Shown one piece after another: positions 47,759 through 60,344 of a DNA stretch of 64,000 nt (positions within the stretch are counted from its first letter, which is position 1; each line of letters begins with the position of its first letter). A model generated the notes under the pieces. That model was not told the DNA's origin and did no database searches. It saw only the letters and a list, made by a program, of their open reading frames with translations. The stretch is from assembly GCA_024349245.1 (NCBI GenBank), contig JALDNG010000100.1, positions 62,001-126,000 of the forward strand, read 5' to 3'. The stretch is from Neodontobutis hainanensis (Eukaryota > Chordata > Actinopteri > Gobiiformes > Odontobutidae). A program made the position numbers and the translations under genes.

Positions 47759-47879
47759 GGTGTTTAAAAGGCGAAGGGTTCATCGTGCCCAGAGTCAGGA
47801 GCTAAAGTACGCTTCTGAGGCCAACAAGCCCCTCCCCATCTTTTGGGAAAAAACATGCCTTTACATGCCTTTAGCCTAA
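47759..47879 (+). CDS. candidate terminal exon of the same unrecognised gene
   Basis: Acceptor CTTTTGTTGTAG. Spliced in frame to the preceding exon it gives HRVFKRRRVHRAQSQELKYA then SEANKPLPIFWEKTCLYMPL and a stop at 47,877. The basic FKRRRVHR stretch could be a processing or nuclear-localisation site, but this is speculative. The intron would be only 82 bases. Confidence 0.28.
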
Positions 47880-48957
47880 ATCTCCTCTCCTCCCGTCTTA
47901 TCCTCAGTGAGCTGATAAAAATACACATTACACACTCCTGAGTTCCTGAATTAAGATTTAAACCCCTAAAGAAAGTTTAGAACCTGTGTCATAAAAAAAC
48001 ATCAGAAATAATGGTTCAGTAATATGAAATACTCATATCTGTACTGGGTTTTAGTGAGTACCCAATTATAAACGTCAGAACATCCACTATTTTCCACTTT
48101 TTATGCTGAAGCCAGAACTTTAGATAATATCAGTGGGTTTTTGCATCACCTTATTTCAACAAAAATCTGAATTCTCTAGTAGAGTCTGTAATTGAAGGGG
48201 ATTTGTTCCAGTCATTAGCCTGACCTTCATTACTGTTGGTTAATGGTTGGCAGATGGTGCAACAGCTCAGCTACAACACATTTTTATATAAAAGTGTGGA
48301 TGTGACCTCTGTCTACGTAATGCTGCTTCACTCAGTGCACAGATCCATGTCGAATATAAAGAACAATACAAATTTTCTATAGTGAGGTATAAGAAAACAT
48401 GCTACTATAGGAATCTGTCCCAGAGGTTGCGTTAACCAAATATTTTCAGCCATTGACAGTTTTTTTTTAGCAGTGTCGGAAAAATCTGAATGCCATCTGT
48501 CATTTTTATGTTTTACTCTGAGGGTGATTTACCGTAATTTCTACTTCTGTCCATTCGGTGGCAAAAGTACATATTAATTAGCAATTATATTAATTTGTCT
48601 TGTGTGAGTTGGTTCTGATATTGTTAATCAAGGTGAAAAAAGAGGACATGATGCAGTGGCGGATGAAGGAGGACAAATAGACACAGAACAGGACAGACAG
48701 AGCTACAGAACAGCGACTAAATGTTCATTTTTGTTGAAAATATAGAAAATGAAGATTTACAGCTGTTGGCTCTGCCTTAGTCAGAAAATGTATCATTTAA
48801 ACAGAAAATGAGTCTCTAAAGTCTCGCAAGAAACTACTGCAGGCAAACGCTGCATTTGTTTTAAAAACTAACGTTGTGATACTATGCTGTTAAAGTCTAA
48901 AGTATTTACGAAAAACACTTAAAGTTGTAATTTAGGCAAAACTAAAGAGAAAGGTTT
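47880..48957. other. intergenic, nothing recognised
   Basis: No exon, promoter or repeat identified. Confidence 0.35.
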
Positions 48958-49110
48958 TTAACCTCCCCTTGAACATTGTTAAAGTTGAGGTTGTTCCAGG
49001 TTTTTGCTGAAACTTAAACACTGCTTCACCAGGTTTAGTTCTAACTCTGGGCTCGAGCAGAAGGTGTCCCAGATGTTCTCAGAGTCCGAGGAATTGCTGT
49101 AATTCACATA
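48958..49110. repeat. probable dispersed repeat fragment
   Basis: GTTGTTCCAGGTTTTTGCTG and AACACTGCTTCACCAGGTTT resemble a fish LINE-associated repeat. Only one copy occurs in this window. Confidence 0.3.
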
Positions 49111-49969
49111 GTTTACAGCATTACCCCCCCTTTCTTGTTATGTTTCTAAAGCATTTCATTATTATTATTACATATTAAACACATACTGTATAAGACAATA
49201 TAAAGTTCCAGAACAAAAGACAAACCCCAGTTGAATCACTTAAAGTTATTGTCCCTTGACTGTTTCTTTGCCTTCAGTAGTCATGTGATCAGAGCCTGTC
49301 TATTTACATTAAATACAGTCTAATGCAGCACCAACACGACCCAAATAAAGTCTCTGGCTTTGTTTTGTGCCTCACTGCTTCATCTTCAGTGACTCTCCAG
49401 GCCATAGATCTCAGCACTAGTTTGTGCACAATAAATAGGTTTACATTAAACATGCGTTATAAAGCTACATTAAAATCTAAAGCGACGTAAGCGACTAAAG
49501 CAACCAGCAGTCATTTATTTTTAATACCAAACATCAGGGAGTGACTGGGAAACTCAACTTTATACAAATGATAAGGGTAAAAAAAACATTCAAGAGGAAA
49601 AAGATCCAAGCAAGAATGTACCATCTTGACCTTCCTGAATCCTGTCAGAGACTTGCAAATGCAACGTAAACAAACTGAGCGGTGACAGAAATTTTTGCTG
49701 CTTTTGGTTTGAATTGTAACTTGTAAAACGATAAAACACTCAAGTCTCTAATTCTAAAACCATTCTATCCAAAGACTGTCAGTACTAGAGATGGGTCTTT
49801 GGGCACATTTAGGCTTATTTTGGTCTCCTCAATCCTTTGCACCATCTTAACTTCTGTCCCAAATCTCTTAATCCGGCTCCGATGAAAGACGAGACCACTG
49901 TGAGGAGAAGTTTCTATGACAAACATCTAGATCACACTGCCGTATTTTCCTGTGATTTCTTCTTTCAGT

Positions 49970-50035
49970 CCTAGTCCTGGTTCAGTCCTGGTCCTGGTTC
50001 AGTCTTGGTCCTGGTTTGGAGCAGGTTTAAGCTCA
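49970..50035. repeat. short CCTGGTTCAGTCCTGGT minisatellite
   Basis: Five or six degenerate CCTGGTTCAGT / CTTGGTCCTGGT units, related to the minisatellite in intron 1 of the Ig receptor gene. Confidence 0.6.
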
Positions 50036-50254
50036 GGCATGGATAAACTGGAGCACTTTTATCTGAACTTTTAGTAAAAAACATTATTTCCAAATCGCCA
50101 GAAAAAGCCAGGATTAAAAGCCTCGACCAACCGCTGCCATGACTTCTTCTTGTGTGTAACTAAAAGCTCCGGTCACCTTTCATTCTGCTGACTGCAAACT
50201 ATATAAACATCAACAAAAGCATAAATCCATGTTTTGGAAAGTTAACTGTTTTGT

Positions 50255-50560
50255 GATAAAATGTTAGGTGCTACACAATCCCTGTCTAATTGCTTTGATT
50301 GGCCGACACAAAAGCACAATGAAAGCCCTGATTGGCTCGTTGAAGGGCTCGGAGGAGATGACAGACGCAGTTACAAGGCAATCAGCAGTGTTTCTAATGG
50401 CAAGATCCGCTTAAATCACATGGGCACGAGTGTTTTTCAGATTTCAGCACCCCCCTCGTCGAACAAACAATCATTTAGAAGAAGCGCATTTCCTCTGATT
50501 GTGTCAGGGCCAGCAGGTCACATTCAGGGAGATGTGGTGGAAAAAAAACAATTCAACGTT
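50255..50560. promoter_or_regulatory. candidate conserved non-coding element upstream of the 51.9 kb exon
   Basis: About 300 bases of repeat-free, balanced sequence with CTAATTG, two TGATTGG (inverted CCAAT) motifs about 50 bases apart and TTACAAGGCAATC. It happens to be open for 123 plus codons but lacks protein-like composition. It lies about 1.4 kb upstream of the putative promoter. Confidence 0.3.
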
Positions 50561-50882
50561 TTTGTATGCATCAAGGTGGTTTCCATGGTAACGCCGACAC
50601 CCAAACAAAAAACAATAAATGAAAAAGCCTGATCAAACGTTATCAGTGCAGTCTACATCAGCTCTTTGTTTGTTTATGAATAGAAAGCAGACTGGGTTTC
50701 AGATCTTCTTTATTTCTAGAGGAAAAGGGGAAAAATAGTATTAAAAAATTTGCAATTTTATGTTTTTTTTTATTTTTTATAATTTGTTCACAACTCCAGT
50801 GGCGGTGGCTGCCTCTTGTGTTCACATGGGATCTAAATTTCACTGCAACACTTCTCCATCACACACACAAATGCATACAAAG

Positions 50883-51063
50883 ACATTTACATTTATTCAT
50901 TTAGCTGACGCTTTTATCCAAAGTGTCACAGTTACTAGAGGCAAGTGGGTTAAGTGTCTTGCCCAAGGACACAACAACAGTATGAACTGCGGGGAGAGTG
51001 GGAATCGAACCCCCTACCATCCAGCTGAAGGACGACCGCTTTACCACTGAGCTAGCACTGTTT
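50883..51063 (-). mobile_element. antisense SINE with adjoining ACATTTACATTTATTC repeat
   Basis: TGGGTTAAGTGTCTTGCCCA, CAACAACAGTATGAACTG and GGGAATCGAACCCCCTACCA are the antisense SINE body and tRNA-like B box. The adjoining CATTTAGCTGACGCTTTTAT block is another very common fish repeat end. Confidence 0.75.
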
Positions 51064-51099
51064 TTATATACTTGTCATTATGTGTTTGTATTTTGTTTC

Positions 51100-51190
51100 C
51101 AACTGTCCTGGATATTGCTCGGCCTGTCCATCCTGGGAGTGGATCCTCCTTCTGTGGTTCTCCCTAAGGCCGCTGTCTTTTGGGTGGCAT
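51100..51190 (+). mobile_element. LINE 3' UTR fragment, sense orientation
   Basis: AACTGTCCTGGA, CGGCCTGTCCATCCTGGGAG and TTCTGTGGTTCTCCCT match the reverse complement of the LINE 3' UTR at 23,140-23,250. Confidence 0.65.
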
Positions 51191-51639
51191 CTGGTGGCAA
51201 GAGGGCAGACAGCAACTTCACACTCTAATCACCAATCATTCTATGTGTGCTCAAAAACAAACCTGAGACCTACTAAACCTAAACACTTACTGACTGACTG
51301 GAGGGGCGATAATGATCAAACCTAGCACTGCATAGGTTTACTCTAGGCTTCTAAAGTACAGCGACTGATCATTCATTTGTGATTCAAAATACTGTTTTCC
51401 ATTAGGAAATACTAGTTGTGTCTCTTTAAAATGATGTAAAGGTTTTATTGGAATAAACTTTGCCATCTGCATTATTATCTATTACTTGTTAAAAATAAGC
51501 TACAGCTAAATGGAGTCACACTATGCCTTCACTTTTTATTTCGTAACTGTAACTATGGCTGGTTTATTTAACACGCCTGAGTGTGCAGCACTTCTGGCAG
51601 CACACTGGACTCTGTATGGATGGATAGAGGTCTAGCTCG

Positions 51640-51931
51640 TGACATTGAGCCTGTACAGAATGTGGCAGACTCTTGTCCCCTGAACCTTCCTCTGAGCCGC
51701 AGCGCCCTCTGGTGGTGTGAGTGAGCGTCTGTAGCCGCGCTGCCGCCGCTGTCTGCGCCTCACTCCCGCGGCTCTCACGGCTCTCTCTGCGCGCTCTCTC
51801 CAGGAAACACCTCTGAAGGATCTGTACGGAGCTTTAGCCGGGCGCACTGCCTGGCTCTCTCCTCGCTCCTGGGTTTGGATTAGTCTGGACACAGAGACGC
51901 CCCCCTTTCCCACCGCTGCTGAGACGCACAG
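51640..51931 (+). promoter_or_regulatory. CpG-rich promoter and candidate non-coding first exon (possibly nav3)
   Basis: The most GC-rich segment of the right half, dense in CpG, ends in GAGACGCACAG|GTAGGAC, a good plus-strand donor at 51,932. No TATA box is evident and no long coding frame starts here, so a 5' UTR exon is likely. NAV3, a microtubule- and neuron-navigator protein, is the divergent neighbour of E2F7 in human and has very long first introns, which would fit the exon-free 12 kb that follows. The assignment rests on synteny only; no NAV3 protein sequence is in the window. Confidence 0.4.
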
Positions 51932-54630
51932 GTAGGACGATCCCTCATCTATCTGCTGCCGGTGAAACGCGTGCTGCTGCTGCTGCTGTGTGGACAGGAG
52001 CTAGTTTGTTGCTGATTGCTTTGCGTTTTATATATTTATTTTGGTCGATAGCGTCGGTTTGTTTAGAGGCAGACTGCACCTGCCTCTGATGATGACTGTC
52101 TGCTTGTTTTGGTTTGTGGACACAAAGAGAGCTACAGCAAACCAACAAAGCTGTTAGTGGTGATCAGATAATGGAAAACAATTATGATACAGTTAAAGGG
52201 GCTTAGAGCAGTTGTGAGTATGGTAGACCCTGCTTTTATTCAATCAGAAACAGATCCTGATGCAACTTTTGTCAGTCTAGTATCAACACTTGAGCATTTT
52301 GTGTTCATTTAGATTGTCTTTGTTTTTACTGTTTTTGCGGCTTTCACCCTTCAGCCTCATTAGTCGCATCAGTTTGTGAGAGGTTGCTCTAATATTCTGG
52401 TTTATAATTAGTTGGACAGTTTTTTTTACTGTTTGAATGCTGAAACTGGTGCCATGATAGATAATAGAATAGAAAGCCTTGTCACTGAATCCAAAACTCC
52501 AACACTCCTGTAAGCTGCTGCAAGAGGCACATTAACACAGTGCATGAGTTTGCAGACAGTTAAAACAACAGGCTTTTGAAAGGTTTACAGTCCCATGTGA
52601 GTTTTGCTGCTGTTATTAAGGCTTATGCTTTAATAACAGTACCTGCTTTGGGAAATAAACTATTTGGAGTCTATCAGTCCCTGCTTTCACTTTGCCTTGG
52701 AACAGTGTGTGTGGTAGACCCATGTCAGGTCCTGAGTCATATGCACCTCGAGGTATAGTATTTGAAACTGTCTTTTATATCAGCTTTGGTCTTGAAATCA
52801 GCCACTTTTAAAGCTCTCGGTCTTGTCTCAGACTAAAAGCCATATATTCTCAGTCTGGGACAAAAAAGGTCTCAGGATTTTATCTCAAGGGCTGCAAAAA
52901 GTGGTTTATTATCACAAGAATTTTGTCTTTCACCAAAAGACAGCACCAAAAGTAAAAAAAATAAAAATAAAATATGACAGCTTTTCAAATAAAGTAAACA
53001 GATATTATTTAGGTCAGCTGTACAGAGGTGTTCCTGATTATTACCTCAGTTTATGCTCTATTAAACACTAGAGCTGTGCCTCTGTGACTTTGATCGACTG
53101 ATGATCTCTGTCACTCATTTTTCATTTAGCTACACATTCATTAGCCCTGACTCAGCTACAGTCAGACTACTCTGGCCTCTAGGGTAAACATTTAGGAATC
53201 ATGTTTTTTTATGTGTACAAGCAATTAGAGTTTTTGGTCACAGAAAATTCCTTCCTGGGGGAAAACCTGGAGAAACTATTGTGGTTTACATCTGAGGCAA
53301 AAATAAGTATTATTTAAATAAACTGATGTCTTATCTTGGGCATGCTCATTGTTGTACTGTTGTATGTTGTGTGTGATGATGACATAAACAATAATAGCCA
53401 TGGTTTTAGAACAAAGGAAACTGTATTATCTGTCTTTACAAGTCAATAATCAGATTTATTTATTTTCATTATTATCATCAATATTGCAATATAGCACTAG
53501 CTAAAGTTTCAAAGAAATTGTCTTGTGATGATATTGTGGGAAGGTCTTTAGGACAAAAGAAAGTTTCAGTGACAGTATCTGATCTTCATGACTGTCCAAC
53601 TCAGACAAGTCAGATCTTTCTGTCCCAGACTCAGACAGTCCTGAGTGACAGTTTTTATTGCACAATGTAGTGTTGTACTGTCAGGTTTGATATTGTTACA
53701 TCCATTCAATATTACAATAAATGTCATAAAGTCTGAACATTTACTTTATATCTGCTTCAGCCATTTATCATTTATGGACTTTTTTGGACTGTTAAATACA
53801 GACTCTTTTTCGCTCTGGTCAGTGGTTCTCTATATTACACTCTACACTCTTAATGATTATGGGACAGTATGTGTCTATCTTTAGTCTGCTGCGACATGTT
53901 TTGATAATATACTGTATGTTGAGCCAAAGCAACAAAGTATTGTCCTGTTCTGTGTTTACTTGTGACTGACTGACTCTGCAGTCATCTCGTGCATACTCAT
54001 TAATGCATTGTGTAATGATCCTGCACATCTGTCTGTGATGATGACATGAACAGTAACGGTGGTGGTAAATATGTTTTAGGACAGTATATATTTTCATCCG
54101 TTTGTTGTTATGTCTTATCCTGTCTCGTTAAAAAAAGAATCTTAATTATGCTTGTTCACCAAAAATTTTTACATTGAAATGAAAAAAACTCATTATCAGC
54201 AGCAATGTTTTTTTTATGTCAACAACAGGGACAAACTTTAAGATATTATTGTATTTTGAGTTTTGATATACTGTGACACTGTGATTTTTATCGGCACATC
54301 CCTATTATCCTCACACACTGGTGCATGGCAGAGAGAATATCTGTTCAGAAGATACCCATGAATGTATGGATTTGCTCAGGACTGAATGAAGAATGTAATA
54401 TCTTCAACTTCAAGGTGCTTTGCTCTTTTACACTTCTTATTGGGTTATGACCTGGATGCCTGAGAACCTCCACAGACATAGCATTACAATCTATAGCTCA
54501 CACTCATCCAGATGCATTTGTACCTTCTTATTTCTTCTGTTGCACAAAACCTACCTCTGGGCTGAGTTTGTCTTTAGTTTTTTCCCGTTCCTTTGTCTCC
54601 ACCGTTACCCTGGGTTGCTGCTTTTATGAG
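51932..54630. other. probable first intron, no exons seen
   Basis: AT-rich sequence without recognisable exons. No clear transposon was identified in this stretch. Confidence 0.35.
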
Positions 54631-54634
54631 ATGG

Positions 54635-54785
54635 AAACGCGGATTATCACTCATCCTAATCTGGAGACAATCACCGGCAGCCCGCTCTCGTGAATCCCTG
54701 CCACGATTTTAATATGAGCTCGATATTTCCAGCGGCTGGACATTGATTTTTGTCTGCAGTAAAGAGTCATCTGATAAGCCACCCG
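54635..54785. promoter_or_regulatory. candidate conserved non-coding element
   Basis: Repeat-free block containing GCGGATTATC, TAATCTGG, ACAATCACCGG and AGTCATCTGATAAGCC (bicoid/Otx-, homeodomain- and GATA-type motifs), more GC-rich than its flanks. Inference only. Confidence 0.3.
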
Positions 54786-54997
54786 TAGCAGCATATTCTC
54801 TGTTACCAAAAAATCCATAGTAATCATACAGTAAAGTCTAAAATGGATTGGAAATAAAATGTAATTGGAAAATGTTTGAAAGTTTTTGTCGATGTAGAGT
54901 TTGCCTCAACAAAATCAAATGTTAAAGGTCACTTATTAGGCTTTTCCTCATGGTCAAAGTAGGTCAGCCCTTTTTATTGATATCAATCACGTTGGAC

Positions 54998-55785
<788 letters not shown>

Positions 55786-55787
55786 AA

Positions 55788-56110
55788 TTACATGGGTAGG
55801 TCTGTTTTCCAATTAAGCGCTGATTATGTAACAAGTGAGATGCTATGGCACGTGGCGTCTTGTCCCGTGGGACCTCACAGGGGCTGTGCGGAGCTGGCCC
55901 TGTGCCCACTGACAGTGTTAACCCCTCATTCATTCATTTACCCTAAAGCTGTAATGAAAGGGCTCAGGAGTTCAGCCCCAGGGAGAGACTAATGACCTTA
56001 GCAGAGATTTGTCTAAGCCTCGCTCCCCGTTCGCCCAGTAGATCATTGCGTGCCAAGTGCCTACAGTGGGGTTGGTGGCAGATTCAGGCTCGACTCAGGC
56101 TGGTTTACTT
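55788..56110. promoter_or_regulatory. candidate conserved non-coding element
   Basis: A 320-base block of balanced composition with CAATTAAGCGCTGATTATG, TAATGACC and TCATTGCGTGCCAAGTG. It is free of repeats and open frames of note. Confidence 0.28.
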
Positions 56111-57301
56111 AGAGATATGATCAATCTAAGACAAGTCTTTAAGAGCGAATGTGGCCTGGAGGATCAGTGCATGTGATTCATTTTTACAGTTAGTTTGGGT
56201 TTGATTTTTTTGCCCTAGTCATGAATTTGGGACTCCATCTTTAATTAAGAAAGACAATTTTGTGCCATTTGAGGAAGAGGGATAAGGATTGGTTGTGAAA
56301 TTATACCGCTTTTACTGAGTACCTAAAGTACTCGATGGAACTGAGTACTTAATAATTACAATCCCACACAGATTTCAGAGCCATGTTGATTTTACAGATG
56401 ATACATCAGTGAAGTGTTTTGAAGGAGACTTCATGACCCAAACGTGTTTAGTGTGACTCCTCTCAGCTCTAAAGGACAGCACAAAACTACCCAACAAACA
56501 TGAACTCTACAAATTGTACAGCTTCCTTTGAGTATTACTAAACCCTAGCTTCTTCATCAAGTAAAACTTTTATGAATTTGTCATTCGTCTAAGACAAGAG
56601 TTCCCAGTTGCTTTCCTTTTTGTTGTGTGCCTCTGGGATGATGTCAAACTTTTCCTTTCTATACGTTAGGCATCCCCTCGTGATTCAGTTCAGACATCCC
56701 AGAAAGCTGCATTTATCATCCTCTCCTGTCAAAACTGTACCCCTCTGGGCTTAGGAGGCATCTAGTTTTTACCATTTACCCTTCAATTGTAACTTGAGAA
56801 AACTGATTTTTGTGAGATGTTGGCGTTAACATAATCCAGCAAAACTCACATAATGATCCATGTGCCTCAAAATTAGACAAAAAAATAAACCATTGAGGTG
56901 GATGGGCTCATTTTTTCACTTTACTTTATGTTCCAGCCCAGAGAGGATAAACTGAGCACTGCAGGAAAAGAAGCTCACTTTATATTTCTATTATTAACCA
57001 AAATCCTACAACACAAATACTTTAAATCCTTCTTAAATACTTTTTTGAAAGCCGTTAAAAATAACACATTGGCATTTCATCCTTGTTTAATCCTATTTTT
57101 TTATTAGCTCAGACTATTTATTTGTTTATTATCTTACTACACTTCCCGTCCCATAAGAAGTTACCACCTGGATTTAGAAAATGGAATAGTGTATGCCTCT
57201 CATTAGATATTTACAGCATGGATGATTATGTTTCAGCTGCAACAAGTTATATAAGCCCAGCTGATGCAGTGAGTGGTTTCTCATTTCTTAAACAAACATG
57301 T

Positions 57302-57418
57302 GTACAGTGCACCTTTTAGGACACCCTCAGGCACAGAGAAAAGGGACTTGGCCTCTGACTAAACTGCATCAGACATCATGACCCTATGCCTGAGGATGTC
57401 CTAAAATGTACACTGTAC
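57302..57418. repeat. 35-bp imperfect inverted repeat
   Basis: Arms 57,302-57,336 and 57,384-57,418 pair at 31 of 35 positions around a 47-base loop; both contain TTTTAGGACA and CCTCAGGCA on one strand. It lies just left of a Tc1-like relic. Confidence 0.65.
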
Positions 57419-57439
57419 CTGTTGGCAGACCCATCCTGC

Positions 57440-57890
57440 GTTTGTGGAAAAGATCTGTTTCAGAAGGGTCAAATTATTGGCATCAAGCAAAAAAAAAAAA
57501 AAAAAACAACTCAGGAGATTGGTGAAACTACTAAAATTAGGTTAAGGACTGTCCAACGCATTATTAAAAACTGGAAGGATAGTAGGGACCCAGCATATTT
57601 GAGGAATAAATGTGGTCTGAAACAATGTTTGTAAAAAAATAAGAGTAGAACTAATGGCTGTGTTAAACAGTGAACGTAAAAGCATCTCCAAACGCACAAC
57701 GTGAAGGGAACTCAAGGGACTGGGACTAAACAGCTGTGTAGCCTTCAATTTGCAAAGATTGGATTCTGGAGCAATGGAAGAAGGTCATGTGGTCTGATGA
57801 GTTCAGACTGACCCTGTTCCAGAGAGATTGGTATCATCAGAAGAAGAGAGGAGGATGAACGATGGTCCCATATTATTTTATGTCTATATG
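57440..57890 (+). mobile_element. Tc1/mariner-like transposase relic
   Basis: QEIGETTKIRLRTVQRIIKN (57,518 onward) is a helix-turn-helix segment. Further on EQWKKVMWSDEFRLTLFQRD (about 57,770-57,830) is the WSDE-F first catalytic Asp block of Tc1 transposases. A poly(A) run and frameshifts separate the pieces, and the C-terminal half is missing. Confidence 0.65.
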
Positions 57891-58011
57891 ACTTGTACAG
57901 CGCTGTTGTCAACTCAAGATGTTTGAAATATGCTTTAAAAAAGTTTGACTTGACTCAAACTAATCCAAACACAAGCTTCAGACCAATTTCCACTGGGTTT
58001 GTTCAGAGACA

Positions 58012-58085
58012 ACAGCATGTCTCTGCAGGGCTTCCATAGTCTTTGAGAGTATGGAATACTGCGACGTCACCACCAGATGTTGCTT
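58012..58085. repeat. short dispersed repeat shared with 62.64 kb
   Basis: CTCTGCAGGGCTTCCATAG and GTCACCACCAGATGTTGC correspond to CTCTGTAGGGCTACATAGG and GTCACTACCAGATGCTGC at 62,660-62,718, in the same order and spacing. Confidence 0.5.
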
Positions 58086-59690
58086 AAAAAAATCACACAT
58101 ACCACATTTAATTTCTGTTTTTGTCCAAAGGAAAATCTAAATGTTGATGTTATAAATGACAAAATTAGATAAAATTATACGTCTCATTATGTGGTTTATC
58201 TCTTTTGTGTGTGCAGTATTTCATGAGACGCTGCTCATTTTCCGTTGCCCATTTTTACATCTGAGCCGTGTGAATCTGATTAGTGTTGGTTGTTGCTTTG
58301 ACTAAGCCCTTTTTGGACACGCTCAGGCATTTATCTGCGGTGCCACTTCTCTTTGATTTTCTCTGTGTTTCGCTGGCTCCTGTGCCATGCCTTGTCAGTT
58401 TTCTGCTTTCTGTTTGTAAAGACTGACAAAGACTGATTTCAAGGTATTTCTGTCCACAGACTATAAACAATCAATTTTCACAGGCTCAGTGCACATTTCT
58501 GACTTTATTAAATGATTTAGATTTTTAGTTGATTTTTTTTAGCCTCAATGGATTTTCAGATTTAAACTGCCATTATGTAACATTGGTAGAATATTTGAAA
58601 AATCATTATATTTCTCTGAATGAGGAGAATAGACCTTTACACAAACACCACAGCAACAAAAGCAGCAGTATTTCCCGTTCATTAATATGACTATGACGGT
58701 AAAAATCACTATGTCAGACACGTTAGAGACAACATGTTGGCTGCTGAGTTGTTTGTCGTTTGCAGATTGAAGAAGAATGCTAAGAAGCTAAAGCCTTCAC
58801 ATATTTCTGAATTGGCCTTCAGCTGTATCTCTGTGTTACTCATTACCTATTATTGATAATAACTATTTGTATAATGTCATTCTTTATCAATGTGTGTGTT
58901 TTTCTAGGGTTTCTCAGGTTAAGAATGTCTGATGAGGAAGTGCAGGTGTTATTTGTTGTTCTGTACAAGTCCATACCTCTAAACCTTACTGTGACTTGTA
59001 TGTTGTAGACTTTAACTGATGAGTTTCTTTCCCCATTCACTGACAGGACACGTCAGACAGGTATTTATTTATGTCAAGTTTGTTATTCTTTGTGGCTAAT
59101 GCTCCAACAGATTGTTATAATGTAATGCACAGTTCCAAAGTGATTCCACTTTTGCAAAAGACATACAATATATAATCTGTCTCATGGCTAAATGGTAAAA
59201 CAACAATCTGAGACATTCTGTAGATAAGGTTCGTCCCAGAACAGTGTGAGGTAATTGTAGATTTCGTTAACGTTCTGTTTAATCAAAGGTAGCTGTTAGG
59301 GCTGCACAATACATCACACATTTATCATTATTGCACTGTGTTTATCTGTGTTGCCAAGAACTTGAACCTGAATAGCAGCATTAGGGTTGTCCATCTAACG
59401 GACATTCACATTGTGCTATTGTCCAAATAATTGTCCAATTAGGGTCTTAAACTCCACTACCTGATTTTCTTTTTTCCATCCCTAACTGCACAGGTGACAG
59501 TATTTACACAATGAAGCACAAAGAATCCTAAACGAAAAGGTCAATAACTCCTTCTCCTTGTGTTTTTAGCTGTAACTGAGCAGTGCGGTTTTCCATTATA
59601 CAGGCTACACATGTGACTTATTTCTGAAGTTTATTTGTTTGTATTTATACATATGATGAACTATTTGTCAGTGTACTATATATAACTGTC
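58086..59690. other. nothing recognised
   Basis: No coding or repeat feature identified. Confidence 0.35.
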
Positions 59691-59696
59691 ATGGAC

Positions 59697-59800
59697 ATAT
59701 GTCTGTCCATCCTGGGAGTGGAATCACCTTCTGTGGTTTTGACCCTGAGGTTTTTGGGAGTTTTTCTTTGCCCTGATGGAGGGTCTAAGGACTTGTTAGG
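59697..59800 (+). mobile_element. LINE 3' UTR fragment, sense orientation
   Basis: CTGTCCATCCTGGGAGTGGA, TTCTGTGGTT, GGAGTTTTTCTTTGCCCTGA and GGAGGGTCTAAGGAC match the reverse complement of the 3' UTR at 23,100-23,225. Confidence 0.65.
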
Positions 59801-60344
59801 AGTTGTTGTGTGGTTTATTTGTGGCATGTGTTGGGATATTAGGTCATATGCAGCCCTCTTAGCTCTGTCTTGCCTGCAGAAACTAACTCAACCCCTGCTC
59901 TTCCTGATTCCTGACAGTTTGTTTGGAGGTGGTAAAAGTTAAAGGTGGGGTCTTTGCAGATGATTGGTGGTGATGGGCTGTGAGGCAGGTCTTTGTTCCC
60001 CTCCCTGAGGATTGATAAGCTGCAGATGCCTTCAGAGCACGAGTGGACGCTCCCCTATGTGGCACTGTTGACCCCCATCTTCTCCCTGTCTCTCCATTAT
60101 AACCATTAACCTCTACCCGCTTTCCGTTCTGCTTTGATCCCACAACCATTTCATCTATCCCTGTCTCTGCAAACCCACGTTTCATCTTCCATTCTTCCTG
60201 CTTTTTCAAACCGACATCCAGGATTTTACATTCAATTTTCTCTCCATTGTACATTCCATTTTACTCACAAAATCTTGCCTCAACTTCTTGCTTTGCCCTT
60301 GGGTCTTGGTGGCCGATCACGAATGTAGTGAGCTCATCGACGGC

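Noticed and set aside
50261..50632. 123-codon plus-strand ORF
   Set aside because: Residue pattern is not protein-like; the block is better explained as constrained non-coding DNA.
60134..60328. 64-codon plus-strand ORF rich in Leu and Ser
   Set aside because: Pyrimidine-rich low-complexity sequence, with no start context, domain or splice evidence.
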